From JBBRMY01 sp038230595 (GTDB lineage: Bacteria > Bacteroidota > Ignavibacteria > Tepidaquicellales > Tepidaquicellaceae): 27,001 nucleotides of DNA. The notes under the pieces are model-generated. The model saw only the letters and a list, made by a program, of their open reading frames with translations, had not been told where the DNA came from and ran no database searches. The position numbers and the translations under genes are program-made. The stretch is taken from NCBI GenBank assembly GCA_038230595.1, contig JBBRMY010000018.1, positions 1-27,001 of the forward strand, written 5' to 3'. How positions within the stretch are numbered: the stretch's first letter is position 1; each line of letters starts with the position of its first letter. Positions 1 through 6,645 of the stretch are shown piece after piece.

Positions 1-50
1 CGATCTTTATCCTTGTTCAGATTAACAGGAGTGTCCTGATCTGTTGCCAT
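1..50 (-). CDS. Partial 5' end of a gene running off the left edge; possible TetR-type regulator
   Basis: Only the first 16-17 codons are inside the window, reading MATDQDTPVNLNKDKDR from an ATG at 50-48. No stop interrupts it, but the piece is too short for a domain call. The charged start ending in KDR would suit the region just before the first helix of a TetR/AcrR repressor, which often continues as KDRIL. That is a guess supported mainly by the repeated ATAGTTTCC half-sites in its upstream region (121-193), the kind of operator such repressors use on their own promoters. A TTGACA box at 159-154 and a TAATTTGG box at 136-129 on this strand could be its promoter. There is no convincing Shine-Dalgarno sequence. 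Confidence 0.45.
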   Translation of the reverse strand, partial: MATDQDTPVNLNKDKD

Positions 51-120
51 CTTTTCTGTTTTATTTAATGTGAATACGGGTTAATTTAATAAATGTTTCA
101 GGCGAAACGATTTCAGTATA

Positions 121-193
121 TATAGTTTCCAAATTAAGGAGATTAAATTTAATTGTCAAGTTAAAAGAAACTATATTTGTGTAAATAGTTTCC
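121..193. promoter_or_regulatory. Operator-like repeat cluster with divergent promoter elements
   Basis: Three copies of one motif lie in 73 bases: TATAGTTTCC at 121-130, the inverted GAAACTAT at 167-174, and ATAGTTTCC at 185-193. The last two form an inverted repeat with 8-base arms and a 10-base spacer (167-192). A plus-strand TATATTTG box (172-179), matching the Bacteroidota -7 consensus TAnnTTTG, sits inside this inverted repeat. On the minus strand TTGACA (159-154) and TAATTTGG (136-129) are 17 bases apart, and the second overlaps the first half-site. A protein bound here could therefore block both promoters, one for the left-edge gene and one for the membrane protein at 250. The motif and its layout are seen directly; the binding protein is inferred. 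Confidence 0.5.
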
Positions 194-249
194 ATAGATA
201 TCTGAATAAAGTGAACTACGAGGAGTTAAATAGATAAATTCTTAGAAAA

Positions 250-585
250 ATGATAAAAGAAAAAAGCAGTACATTAACAGGATTTTTTATTTCAGGCCTA
301 ATTTTCTTAATTTTTCCGGTTTATTCTGCAATGAGCTGGTTTAAAGCTGCATCTGTATCAGTAGATACAACCGATGCAGCGTTAATTTTCAAAAATACTT
401 TTTCTCTATTCAGAGAAATATGGGTAGTTATCTTTGTCAGCTTTGCATTTTGTCTTGCAGTAATTTATTTTGGAATAAGAAGTATAAAGCATACAAACTA
501 CTGGATAAAGAACTTCTCACTTATACTAATTATGCTTGCAATAATTTTTGCAATACTGGATCTCAAGTGGATGTTTTTCAAGTAG
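250..585 (+). CDS. Small three-segment membrane protein of unknown function
   Basis: This 111-residue protein is not one I recognise. It has three hydrophobic segments at about residues 11-31, 57-76 and 89-109, a lysine-rich N-terminus and basic loops (RSIKH) after the second segment. It is likely an integral inner membrane protein. The ATG at 250 follows an A-rich stretch with no clear Shine-Dalgarno sequence, as for most genes here. Its promoter probably lies in the repeat cluster at 121-193, about 60 bases upstream, so it may be co-regulated with the divergent left-edge gene. Transcription would end at the hairpin at 655-684. No catalytic motif is visible and no function should be assigned. 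Confidence 0.7.
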   Translation: MIKEKSSTLTGFFISGLIFLIFPVYSAMSWFKAASVSVDTTDAALIFKNTFSLFREIWVVIFVSFAFCLAVIYFGIRSIKHTNYWIKNFSLILIMLAIIFAILDLKWMFFK

Positions 586-654
586 GGAATGGCAAATCCG
601 CTTTGGAAAGAAATTTTTTGTTAAGGCAGATAAATATATGTGTTAATAAATAAA

Positions 655-684
655 AAAGGGGAAATATTGTAATATTTCCCCTTT
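655..684. terminator. Two-way rho-independent terminator
   Basis: A perfect 14-base-pair stem (655-668 with 671-684) closes on a two-base GT loop, effectively a TGTA tetraloop. On the minus strand it runs into TTTTTTATTTATT, a good U-tract, so it best serves the 34-codon gene at 720-824. On the plus strand the stem itself ends in CCCCTTT and can also stop transcripts from the membrane protein gene at 250-585. It separates two convergent units. Confidence 0.85.
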
Positions 685-719
685 GAAATTCGGCAAGTAT
701 CAGTATGAAGTTATAACAA

Positions 720-824
720 TTATGCGTAAATGCTTGCTGATGCGAATAAAGCTGCGATCAAGAATGCTACTGTAGCTGTCAGGATTTTTTTTCTTTGTTG
801 ATCTTTTCTGTTCGTTTTTATCAT
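720..824 (-). CDS. 34-residue secretory-type peptide, unannotated small ORF
   Basis: The reading frame from ATG (824-822) to TAA (722-720) encodes 34 residues. A strongly basic N-terminus (KTNRKDQQRKK, residues 3-13) is followed by a hydrophobic, alanine-rich stretch (residues 14-30), and the chain ends in SASIYA. It looks like an isolated signal peptide or a single-pass membrane peptide. Support for translation is better than usual for this genome: AAGGAG lies at 841-836, 11 bases before the start codon, and a strong terminator (655-684) follows 35 bases after the stop. I do not recognise a family. It could be a small membrane protein whose orientation is set by the basic end, a toxin-like peptide, or a leader peptide. 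The coding call rests on the ribosome site, composition and terminator, not on homology. Confidence 0.6.
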   Translation of the reverse strand: MIKTNRKDQQRKKILTATVAFLIAALFASASIYA

Positions 825-835
825 ATAATTAGTTT

Positions 836-841
836 CTCCTT
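836..841 (-). promoter_or_regulatory. Strong Shine-Dalgarno site for the 34-residue peptide
   Basis: On the minus strand the bases AAGGAG lie 11 bases before the ATG at 824. Most neighbouring genes have only A-rich leaders, so this site stands out and is the main reason for accepting the short reading frame. The spacing is slightly long. Confidence 0.55.
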
Positions 842-987
842 ATTTCTAAGTATAAGTCAAAAACCATAACGATTTGTTCCCGATTTTTAAATTTTATTTT
901 TATTTTTTTATATAGGTAAAAAGCGTAGTTTGAAGACTTTGAAAATGAGGAAAAGTGTAGATAAAAATGGACAAGAAATACTTCGAT

Positions 988-2334
988 CTATTTGATCAAA
1001 AGCATTTTCATAGTTTTCTGAAAAATACCTGAGGATAATGTATAATAGTAAATCCCTGAAGATAAATTTGCGGCATTAAAGTTTGTTTCATATTCCCCGG
1101 CATGCATGTCTGAATTTACCAGCTCCTTTATCTGCTGACCCAGAGAATTAAAAACTGTAAGTTTAACAAATGAAGAATAAGGAACTGAGAAACGTATTTT
1201 AGTTTCAGGATTAAACGGATTTGGATAATTCTGAGAAATATTAAATGAAGCCGGCACCGAGCCTGATATCTGATTAATGTAAGATACAGAGTCTCCACCT
1301 GTATATGTTGTTACTATAGAACCGCTGTTTCCTGATGCCCAGCCTACGTCTAAAGATACAAAGCTTATCCCGTTAAGATTGGGCATATTGGGGATGATAA
1401 AAGGTGTCATCTGTTTATACCATGAAACGCCTAAGTTTGTTGAGTTATAAATCATTCCATTCTCACCACAAACCCATGCACGATATCTTCCCCGATCAAA
1501 AACTACTGATATACCATTAAAGTAATTGGCACCTGTAAAATTCTGAACTGTCCATGTTCTTGCGCTATCAATTGTACGAAATATCTTAGCTCCGCCTCCA
1601 TTATATCCGCCTCCAACAGCAAAACCGGTAGCTTCATTGATAAATTTCATCTGGTGAATATCAATATTAGGAAGTGAAGAACGGACAAACCAGTCAGTCC
1701 CGGAATTATTGGTTTTGATTATCTTAGTATTCTTGGAAGAGTCAGTTGCGGAAACATATCCTGTATTCGTATTTACAAATGAGATTGATTTAAATATACC
1801 ATAATTAAAAGTAAGATCTTCGGAAAAAGTAAGAGTTGCTCCGGACCCACCATTCGTAGTCTTCAAAATATGCCCTATTGAACTTATGCTGTCCCGCCCA
1901 CCTACAATAAAGCCGGTATAAGCATTAAAGAACTGAAGATCTCTTATAAAATAATAATTTCTAAGCCATACATCCTGCCAGATATAACCGCTATCATTCG
2001 TTTGAAGAAGGACACCGGCATTTGGATTAGAGTGATCTACATAACCAACAGCATAACCTGTTCTTCCGGAAAGCGTCTGAGCCGGAAACTGCATTCTTTG
2101 CAAGTTATTTACATAGGAATTAGTTAATTGCTGATACCAGTGATAACCGCCATCCTGAGTTTTAAAGATCTTCCCATTATCACCAAATACCCATCCGGTA
2201 TAAACATTAATAAAGCATACACCATTAAAATTATAAACGCTGTCTCTCGTCTGAGTTTTCCACTGAGACTGAGCATGATTGAAAGTCATGAAATATGAAG
2301 AAATACAAACTGCAAAGACTAATACAGTTTTCAT
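988..2334 (-). CDS. Secreted Ycf48/BNR-like beta-propeller with T9SS C-terminal sorting domain
   Basis: An exported repeat protein. About seven repeats of the type GISFVN..TGYA.G..G.I.KT.DGG..W occur between residues ~25 and ~355, matching the Ycf48-like/BNR beta-propeller family (family knowledge). After a short linker the last ~80 residues form a type A T9SS sorting domain, starting NYPNPFNPETKIRFSVP and ending KTMKMLLIK. It is therefore probably carried across the outer membrane by the type IX system and anchored at or released from the surface. I start it at the ATG at 2334, which gives a clean signal peptide (MKTVLVFAVCISSYFM...). A longer frame from the ATG at 2370 adds 12 residues ahead of it; neither start has a Shine-Dalgarno sequence. 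The substrate or partner is unknown. There is no obvious terminator after the stop. Confidence 0.85.
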   Translation of the reverse strand: MKTVLVFAVCISSYFMTFNHAQSQWKTQTRDSVYNFNGVCFINVYTGWVFGDNGKIFKTQDGGYHWYQQLTNSYVNNLQRMQFPAQTLSGRTGYAVGYVDHSNPNAGVLLQTNDSGYIWQDVWLRNYYFIRDLQFFNAYTGFIVGGRDSISSIGHILKTTNGGSGATLTFSEDLTFNYGIFKSISFVNTNTGYVSATDSSKNTKIIKTNNSGTDWFVRSSLPNIDIHQMKFINEATGFAVGGGYNGGGAKIFRTIDSARTWTVQNFTGANYFNGISVVFDRGRYRAWVCGENGMIYNSTNLGVSWYKQMTPFIIPNMPNLNGISFVSLDVGWASGNSGSIVTTYTGGDSVSYINQISGSVPASFNISQNYPNPFNPETKIRFSVPYSSFVKLTVFNSLGQQIKELVNSDMHAGEYETNFNAANLSSGIYYYTLSSGIFQKTMKMLLIK

Positions 2335-2438
2335 ATAATTAAACTTTTTAATGTATCTTAAAAGTAGCATTTAAATTAAAGTATTATAAAAATAGCGAGG
2401 TTGCTTTGTAAAATCAAATCAAAAACTAAAATCTACTG

Positions 2439-2446
2439 CAAAATTA
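2439..2446 (-). promoter_or_regulatory. Possible -7 promoter element for the T9SS cargo gene
   Basis: On the minus strand TAATTTTG fits the Bacteroidota -7 consensus TAnnTTTG. It lies about 105 bases before the chosen start at 2334. I cannot see a clear TTTG-type -33 partner at the right distance, so this is weak. Confidence 0.25.
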
Positions 2447-2556
2447 TCTGCAAAATAGAGTTCATTTTTAATCTTAATTATACCATCTATAACTAAAATG
2501 ACGCTGAATTCATTTCAGATTAACTATATAATATATCAATGTCAAGAATCATGCCT

Positions 2557-2595
2557 AAAAAAAATGCCTGTTCCATTTAAAAATAGAACAGGCAT
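2557..2595 (-). terminator. Rho-independent terminator of the desaturase gene
   Basis: A 10-base-pair stem (2564-2573 with 2586-2595, arms ATGCCTGTTC and GAACAGGCAT) with a 12-base loop runs into eight Ts on the minus strand (2564-2557). It begins 25 bases after the desaturase stop codon. It separates this gene from the T9SS cargo gene further along the same strand. Confidence 0.85.
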
Positions 2596-2620
2596 ATCAT
2601 AAAACATAGTTTAAATCTAA

Positions 2621-3367
2621 TTACTTCGTAGTCGAATACCTTACATTTGCAAGATTAACCATTGAGAGAAGCTTAATATACATCCAGCCCATATCAAATT
2701 CGTACCACTTTCTTGAAAATTTTGGTGAAGCAGGATTAGCATGGTGATTGTTATGTAATTCTTCACCGGCAATTATAATACCAATTGGGATGATGTTAGT
2801 TGAATGATCATCAACATCAGTGTTTCTATATCCTATTTTATGACCTGCAGCATTTACTATATGACCGATATTGATCATCCAGAGGATCTGTCCAACCCAA
2901 ACAGCTGCACCCCATGCAAAGCCAAAAAGGGCAACATCTGCTATAGCAATTACTAAAACTCCCCAATTCTTGTATTTCTCAAATAGATTTCTTTCCAACC
3001 AATCGTTAGGGCATCCTTTACCGAATTTTTCAACCATATCTTTATCAGCAATAGCTTTTCTGTATTGGAAAACACCGCCAAAAAGTACTCTGAAAAAGCC
3101 TGTTTGGTAAGGTGAATGCGGATCTTCTTCCTGATCAGGAAAAGCATGGTGTTTTCTGTGACAAGCGACCCATTCTTTAGTATTGATCGAAGTTGCCATC
3201 CAAAGCCAAAGTCTCATTAAAAAACTGATAGGTGCTGCAAAAATAACTCCTTTATGTGTCATGGAACGATGTAAATATAAGCTTGAAGAAATACTAGTAA
3301 GGTGTCCGGAGATAAGAACAACAGCAAGCGGAATCCAAAATGTTTCCGGTAAAAAATGAAATATCAT
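2621..3367 (-). CDS. Fatty acid desaturase (acyl-CoA/acyl-lipid desaturase family)
   Basis: An integral membrane di-iron desaturase that would introduce a double bond into fatty acyl chains, adjusting membrane fluidity. All three histidine boxes are present: HRSMTH (residues 33-38), HRKHH (70-74) and HNNHH (205-209), plus GHK around residue 175. Hydrophobic segments at about 10-30, 45-60, 130-150 and 155-170 place the boxes on the cytoplasmic side. At 248 residues it is at the short end of the family, with little sequence before the first box; there is no fused cytochrome b5 domain, so an external electron donor is needed. The ATG at 3367 follows an A/T-rich leader. It is a single-gene unit with its own terminator at 2557-2595. 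Substrate and double-bond position cannot be read from the sequence. Confidence 0.9.
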   Translation of the reverse strand: MIFHFLPETFWIPLAVVLISGHLTSISSSLYLHRSMTHKGVIFAAPISFLMRLWLWMATSINTKEWVACHRKHHAFPDQEEDPHSPYQTGFFRVLFGGVFQYRKAIADKDMVEKFGKGCPNDWLERNLFEKYKNWGVLVIAIADVALFGFAWGAAVWVGQILWMINIGHIVNAAGHKIGYRNTDVDDHSTNIIPIGIIIAGEELHNNHHANPASPKFSRKWYEFDMGWMYIKLLSMVNLANVRYSTTK

Positions 3368-3562
3368 TATTTTGTTTTTTTATATTATATTTTCTTCAGT
3401 TTTAACAAAGATCTGAGTAATAAAATTACAATAAAAATCTTTATAAAAACCGAAGTATATTAAAATAACAAATTTGTAGATAGGGAAAAACATAAATCGC
3501 AGTGCAGCCACTTATATTATTTTGCGCAAATGGGCTTTTTAGTCATAAATGAACCTATACTT

Positions 3563-3570
3563 TACATTTG
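3563..3570 (+). promoter_or_regulatory. Putative -7 promoter element upstream of dinB
   Basis: TACATTTG matches the Bacteroidota -7 consensus TAnnTTTG and lies 30 bases before the dinB start, giving a plausible 20-25 base leader. A T-rich stretch at 3536-3541 is near the expected -33 position but is not a clean TTTG. I saw no LexA-type palindrome. Confidence 0.4.
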
Positions 3571-3600
3571 AATTTTTGTAATAAGCGTTTATTTTAAGGT

Positions 3601-4791
3601 ATGATCACAACTGATGGAAAAAAGCACAGAATAATCTTTCACGTAGATATGGATGCATTTTTTGCTTCTTGTGAAGAAGCGGTGAATCCATCTTTAAGAG
3701 GGAAGCCATTAGTTGTGGGAGGAACGAAGGAAGATAAGAGGGGAATTGTAAGCTGCCCGAATTATGAAGCGAGAGCTTTCGGTGTTAGAACAGCAATGCC
3801 GTTAAATCAGGCAATGAAGCTTGTGCCCCATGCTAACTTCATAAGAAGCACCAGAGGAATTTACAGCAGGTATTCAAAATCAGTAAGAGAGATCTTTTAT
3901 AAATACACTCCACTAATACAGCCGGTCAGTATAGACGAAGCCTATCTGGATGTAACAGAAGTTCTGCATGATTATAAAGGAGACTATCTTGAGCTTGCAA
4001 AAGCTTTAAAGAAAGAGATCAATGATACTTTAGATATCACATGTACGATCGGAGTTGCAAAGAATAAGTTTTGCGCTAAGATGGCTTCAAAATTCAAAAA
4101 GCCGGATGGATTAAATCTTGTTCCGTTTGGTAAAGAAAAAGAATGGCTGGCAAAGACACCTGTGCAGCAGATAAACGGAGTAGGGAAATCCACTTTTGAG
4201 AAACTTCAGAGACTTGAAGTAAATTTAATAGAAGATATATTTAAATATGATGCGGAATTTTATGAGTCAAATAATATTTACGGTGAATTTTTATTGAAGG
4301 CTGCTAATGGAGAAGGAAGTGATCTTGTACAGGAGAATGGAGAGGAAAGAAAGTCTTTATCAAAGGAAAATACATTCCACTCAGATACTAACGATCCTGC
4401 ATTCTTAAAAGCAGAGCTGTTTTATCTTATGGAAAGATGCTGCTTTTTAATGAGAGCAGAAGAATTCAAAGCCAGATGCATAACCATTAAAGTAAAGTAT
4501 ACTGATTTTACAGTAAACCAGAGATCTTTGATGAAGGACAGCTTTTCGAATCTTGAAGAATATTTTTATGATGATGCCGTAAAGCTTATGAACGGATTGA
4601 TCAAAAAGAAGATCAGACTGCTGGGAGTAAAATTTTCAGATCTGACATTTGATATAAATTATTCACAAGAGAATTTATTTTCAGATAATTCTAAAAATGA
4701 GCTTATAACTACTAAGCTTGATTCAATTAGAAATAAATATAAGTTTGATATTATTAAATACGGGAAGAATTTTGGATTTGAGGATCTATAG
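3601..4791 (+). CDS. dinB: DNA polymerase IV (Y-family translesion polymerase)
   Basis: A low-fidelity polymerase that copies past damaged template bases. The Y-family signatures are intact: HVDMDAFF at residues 14-21 (metal ligand D16, steric gate F21), YEARAFGVR at 55-63, and the catalytic SIDEAYLD at 110-117 (D112, E113). GVAKNKFCAKMASKFKKPDG follows around residue 145-165, then a helix-hairpin-helix thumb (INGVGKSTFEKL) and the little-finger domain. At 396 residues the length is normal. The C-terminus, after a short QENLF motif (residues ~358-362) that resembles a beta-clamp-binding peptide, continues for about 35 more residues. The ATG at 3601 is the first start in frame and places the palm normally. 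It is a single gene, convergent with the TPR protein across the hairpin at 4808-4839. Not related to the DinB/YfiT-superfamily gene at the right edge, despite the name. Confidence 0.95.
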   Translation: MITTDGKKHRIIFHVDMDAFFASCEEAVNPSLRGKPLVVGGTKEDKRGIVSCPNYEARAFGVRTAMPLNQAMKLVPHANFIRSTRGIYSRYSKSVREIFYKYTPLIQPVSIDEAYLDVTEVLHDYKGDYLELAKALKKEINDTLDITCTIGVAKNKFCAKMASKFKKPDGLNLVPFGKEKEWLAKTPVQQINGVGKSTFEKLQRLEVNLIEDIFKYDAEFYESNNIYGEFLLKAANGEGSDLVQENGEERKSLSKENTFHSDTNDPAFLKAELFYLMERCCFLMRAEEFKARCITIKVKYTDFTVNQRSLMKDSFSNLEEYFYDDAVKLMNGLIKKKIRLLGVKFSDLTFDINYSQENLFSDNSKNELITTKLDSIRNKYKFDIIKYGKNFGFEDL

Positions 4792-4807
4792 AACTATAGG
4801 TTTAAGT

Positions 4808-4839
4808 CTATGAGGTATGAACGAGTTCATACCTCATAG
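4808..4839. terminator. Terminator hairpin between convergent genes
   Basis: A perfect 15-base-pair stem (4808-4822 with 4825-4839, arms CTATGAGGTATGAAC and its complement) has a two-base GA core. On the plus strand it is followed by TTTGTCTTTAT, so it most likely ends dinB transcripts. The minus-strand side lacks a good U-tract, so termination of the TPR gene here is less certain. Confidence 0.75.
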
Positions 4840-4846
4840 TTTGTCT

Positions 4847-6409
4847 TTATAGTTTATTCTTTGCTTTGAAATTAGCCAATCTCATTTCGAGGAAGTCTTT
4901 AAAGTCATAATCACTGTAATCATAAATCTTCTCGAAATTCTGTAACGCTTTAGATCTGTCACCTTTTCTTGCATAGATCTTACCAAGCTCAAAATATGAA
5001 TGAGGAATAAACCATTGTTCTCTAAGAGGCTTCAGATTAACTGCCCTAACAAAAAACTCTTCGGCTTTAGTATCATTTCTTTTCCTCTCATAAGAGCTTG
5101 CGAGCGAATAATAGATCTTAATAAGATTATCCTGTGAAATGTTTTTCATATACTCGTCCTTTGTCAATGCATCTTCAAGCAAATGAATTGACTGATCAAA
5201 ATCTCCTGACTCCCTGATATTCTCAGCATTTAAAAGCAACTTATCATAATTATTATAAGGTTCACTGATCTTTTCCTGAGCAAGCCTGTAAAAGAATTTT
5301 TCGGCTTCTCCGTCACGCTCTTCAACAAAATCTTTCCTAACTTTTTTATAAGTTTCAACTGCCTTCTGCCTGTTGCCTGTCATATCATAAGCAACACCTA
5401 AAGTAAAAATGGAAACATTATACCTGTCATCAAATTTTTCCAGTCTTATATTCTCTTCGAAATTCTTAATTGAATTAACAAAATCATTTTTCCTGAAATA
5501 TGCACTTCCAAGCAGCATATAAATACCTTTTGAAACTTCTTTCTGAAGTGAATTTCTATTCTGTTCCAGAGCTGTGTTAAGTATAGAAATTGATTCATCT
5601 ATCTTATAATCCTGCATTATCATTCCGGCATAGAGAGTTTTAAACACAGGGCTTTCCGGATAGTCTTCAACAAGTTGTCTGGTAAGACCGATAGCTTCAC
5701 TGTTATTTTCTTCACGCTCATTCATTGCAAAAATTGAAAGGAAAACTTTTGAATCTACTTTAGTATATTTCCCTTTTTCCATTGCAACTTTAAGCATATC
5801 GATGCCGTTGCTTATATTTCCTTTGAATCCAATTATAGAAAGAAGCCATTGAAATTTTTCAGGTACGAAGCCTATAGCTATTTTATATAAGCCAAGACCC
5901 ATGTATGCATCATAAAAGTCAGGACGCTTTTCTACAATTGCGCTAAGCAGCCTGTAACCTGTATTCCCATTAGAAGCAGCGCTTAATAAATTTTTATTAA
6001 GACTTAGCATTAGAAGGGATTTATAGCTATGAGATTGACCTTTATAATACATTGCATCAACATTGTTCTCATCCTTATCAAGAATATTTTCGCATCGCTC
6101 TATCACATCATCAGCCAGAGAAATGTATTTGTCGAACATATTGTCGTCTCTGGAAGAAATGGCTTTATAAAAATATATAACAGAACCATAAAAATAGCCC
6201 TTAACATCTTGAGGATATCTTGATTGAATCTGTTTTATTTTTGATTCTGCCTGGTCAAAACGAACATTATAGACATCATTTAATACGGACCTTATTTCAT
6301 CATCAGGAATAAGATTTTTTACAGAAGATTGAGCTAAAGGTGAATTAGATGCGTAAATAACAGGACATACTATCGAAAGCATGCATAAAAACATTAGAAA
6401 ATTTTTCAT
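4847..6409 (-). CDS. Exported TPR-repeat protein
   Basis: A protein of about 520 residues with a signal peptide (MKNFLMFLCMLSIVCPVIYA) followed by helical repeats along the whole length. Tetratricopeptide repeats are clearest near residues 110-150, 165-200, 255-345 (YMLLGSAYFRKNDFVNSIKNFEE type) and 420-515 (IYYSLASSYERKRNDTKAEEFF, YFELGKIYARKGDRSKALQNFE). Such proteins are scaffolds for protein-protein contacts in the periplasm or outer membrane; no enzymatic domain is visible. I prefer the ATG at 6409, because the longer frame opens with GTG at 6424 and only adds MVYNL before the signal peptide. A minus-strand TATCTTTG box (6484-6477) may be its -7 promoter element. It appears to be a single-gene unit convergent with dinB. 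Its partner is unknown. Confidence 0.8.
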   Translation of the reverse strand: MKNFLMFLCMLSIVCPVIYASNSPLAQSSVKNLIPDDEIRSVLNDVYNVRFDQAESKIKQIQSRYPQDVKGYFYGSVIYFYKAISSRDDNMFDKYISLADDVIERCENILDKDENNVDAMYYKGQSHSYKSLLMLSLNKNLLSAASNGNTGYRLLSAIVEKRPDFYDAYMGLGLYKIAIGFVPEKFQWLLSIIGFKGNISNGIDMLKVAMEKGKYTKVDSKVFLSIFAMNEREENNSEAIGLTRQLVEDYPESPVFKTLYAGMIMQDYKIDESISILNTALEQNRNSLQKEVSKGIYMLLGSAYFRKNDFVNSIKNFEENIRLEKFDDRYNVSIFTLGVAYDMTGNRQKAVETYKKVRKDFVEERDGEAEKFFYRLAQEKISEPYNNYDKLLLNAENIRESGDFDQSIHLLEDALTKDEYMKNISQDNLIKIYYSLASSYERKRNDTKAEEFFVRAVNLKPLREQWFIPHSYFELGKIYARKGDRSKALQNFEKIYDYSDYDFKDFLEMRLANFKAKNKL

Positions 6410-6476
6410 AAGATTATATACCACTAGAACATTTTATCCTTTAAAATAGTTTACAGGCTCAGTTAGTAAAATAACT

Positions 6477-6484
6477 CAAAGATA
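6477..6484 (-). promoter_or_regulatory. Putative -7 promoter element for the TPR protein gene
   Basis: TATCTTTG on the minus strand fits TAnnTTTG and lies about 68 bases before the ATG at 6409. The -33 region is T-rich but has no clear TTTG. Confidence 0.3.
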
Positions 6485-6645
6485 AAGGTTTATAAAGTTA
6501 AAAAAGTTTAAGACTTTATACCCAGCCCCGGAACATTTTATACGGATAGTTACCTCCGAATATATTTACTATAATGCACATACCATACCGTATTTCAAAT
6601 TAAACCTGACTTACAACTATCCTAAGTATTTGGTAAATTATAATA

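Noticed and set aside
420..653. 77-residue open frame on the plus strand
   Set aside because: It overlaps the membrane protein at 250-585 in another frame, has an unlikely composition and no ribosome site; the region after 585 is better read as a 3' leader up to the terminator.
982..1000. Inverted repeat around the stop of the T9SS cargo gene
   Set aside because: Seven pairs with a wobble, AT-rich and without a U-tract; too weak to call a terminator.
6410..6424. GTG start at 6424 for the TPR protein
   Set aside because: The ATG at 6409 gives a clean signal peptide, and the extra five residues have no support.
6427..6541. Direct repeat GAACATTTTAT at 6427 and 6531
   Set aside because: Eleven AT-rich bases with no relation to promoter positions; likely chance.
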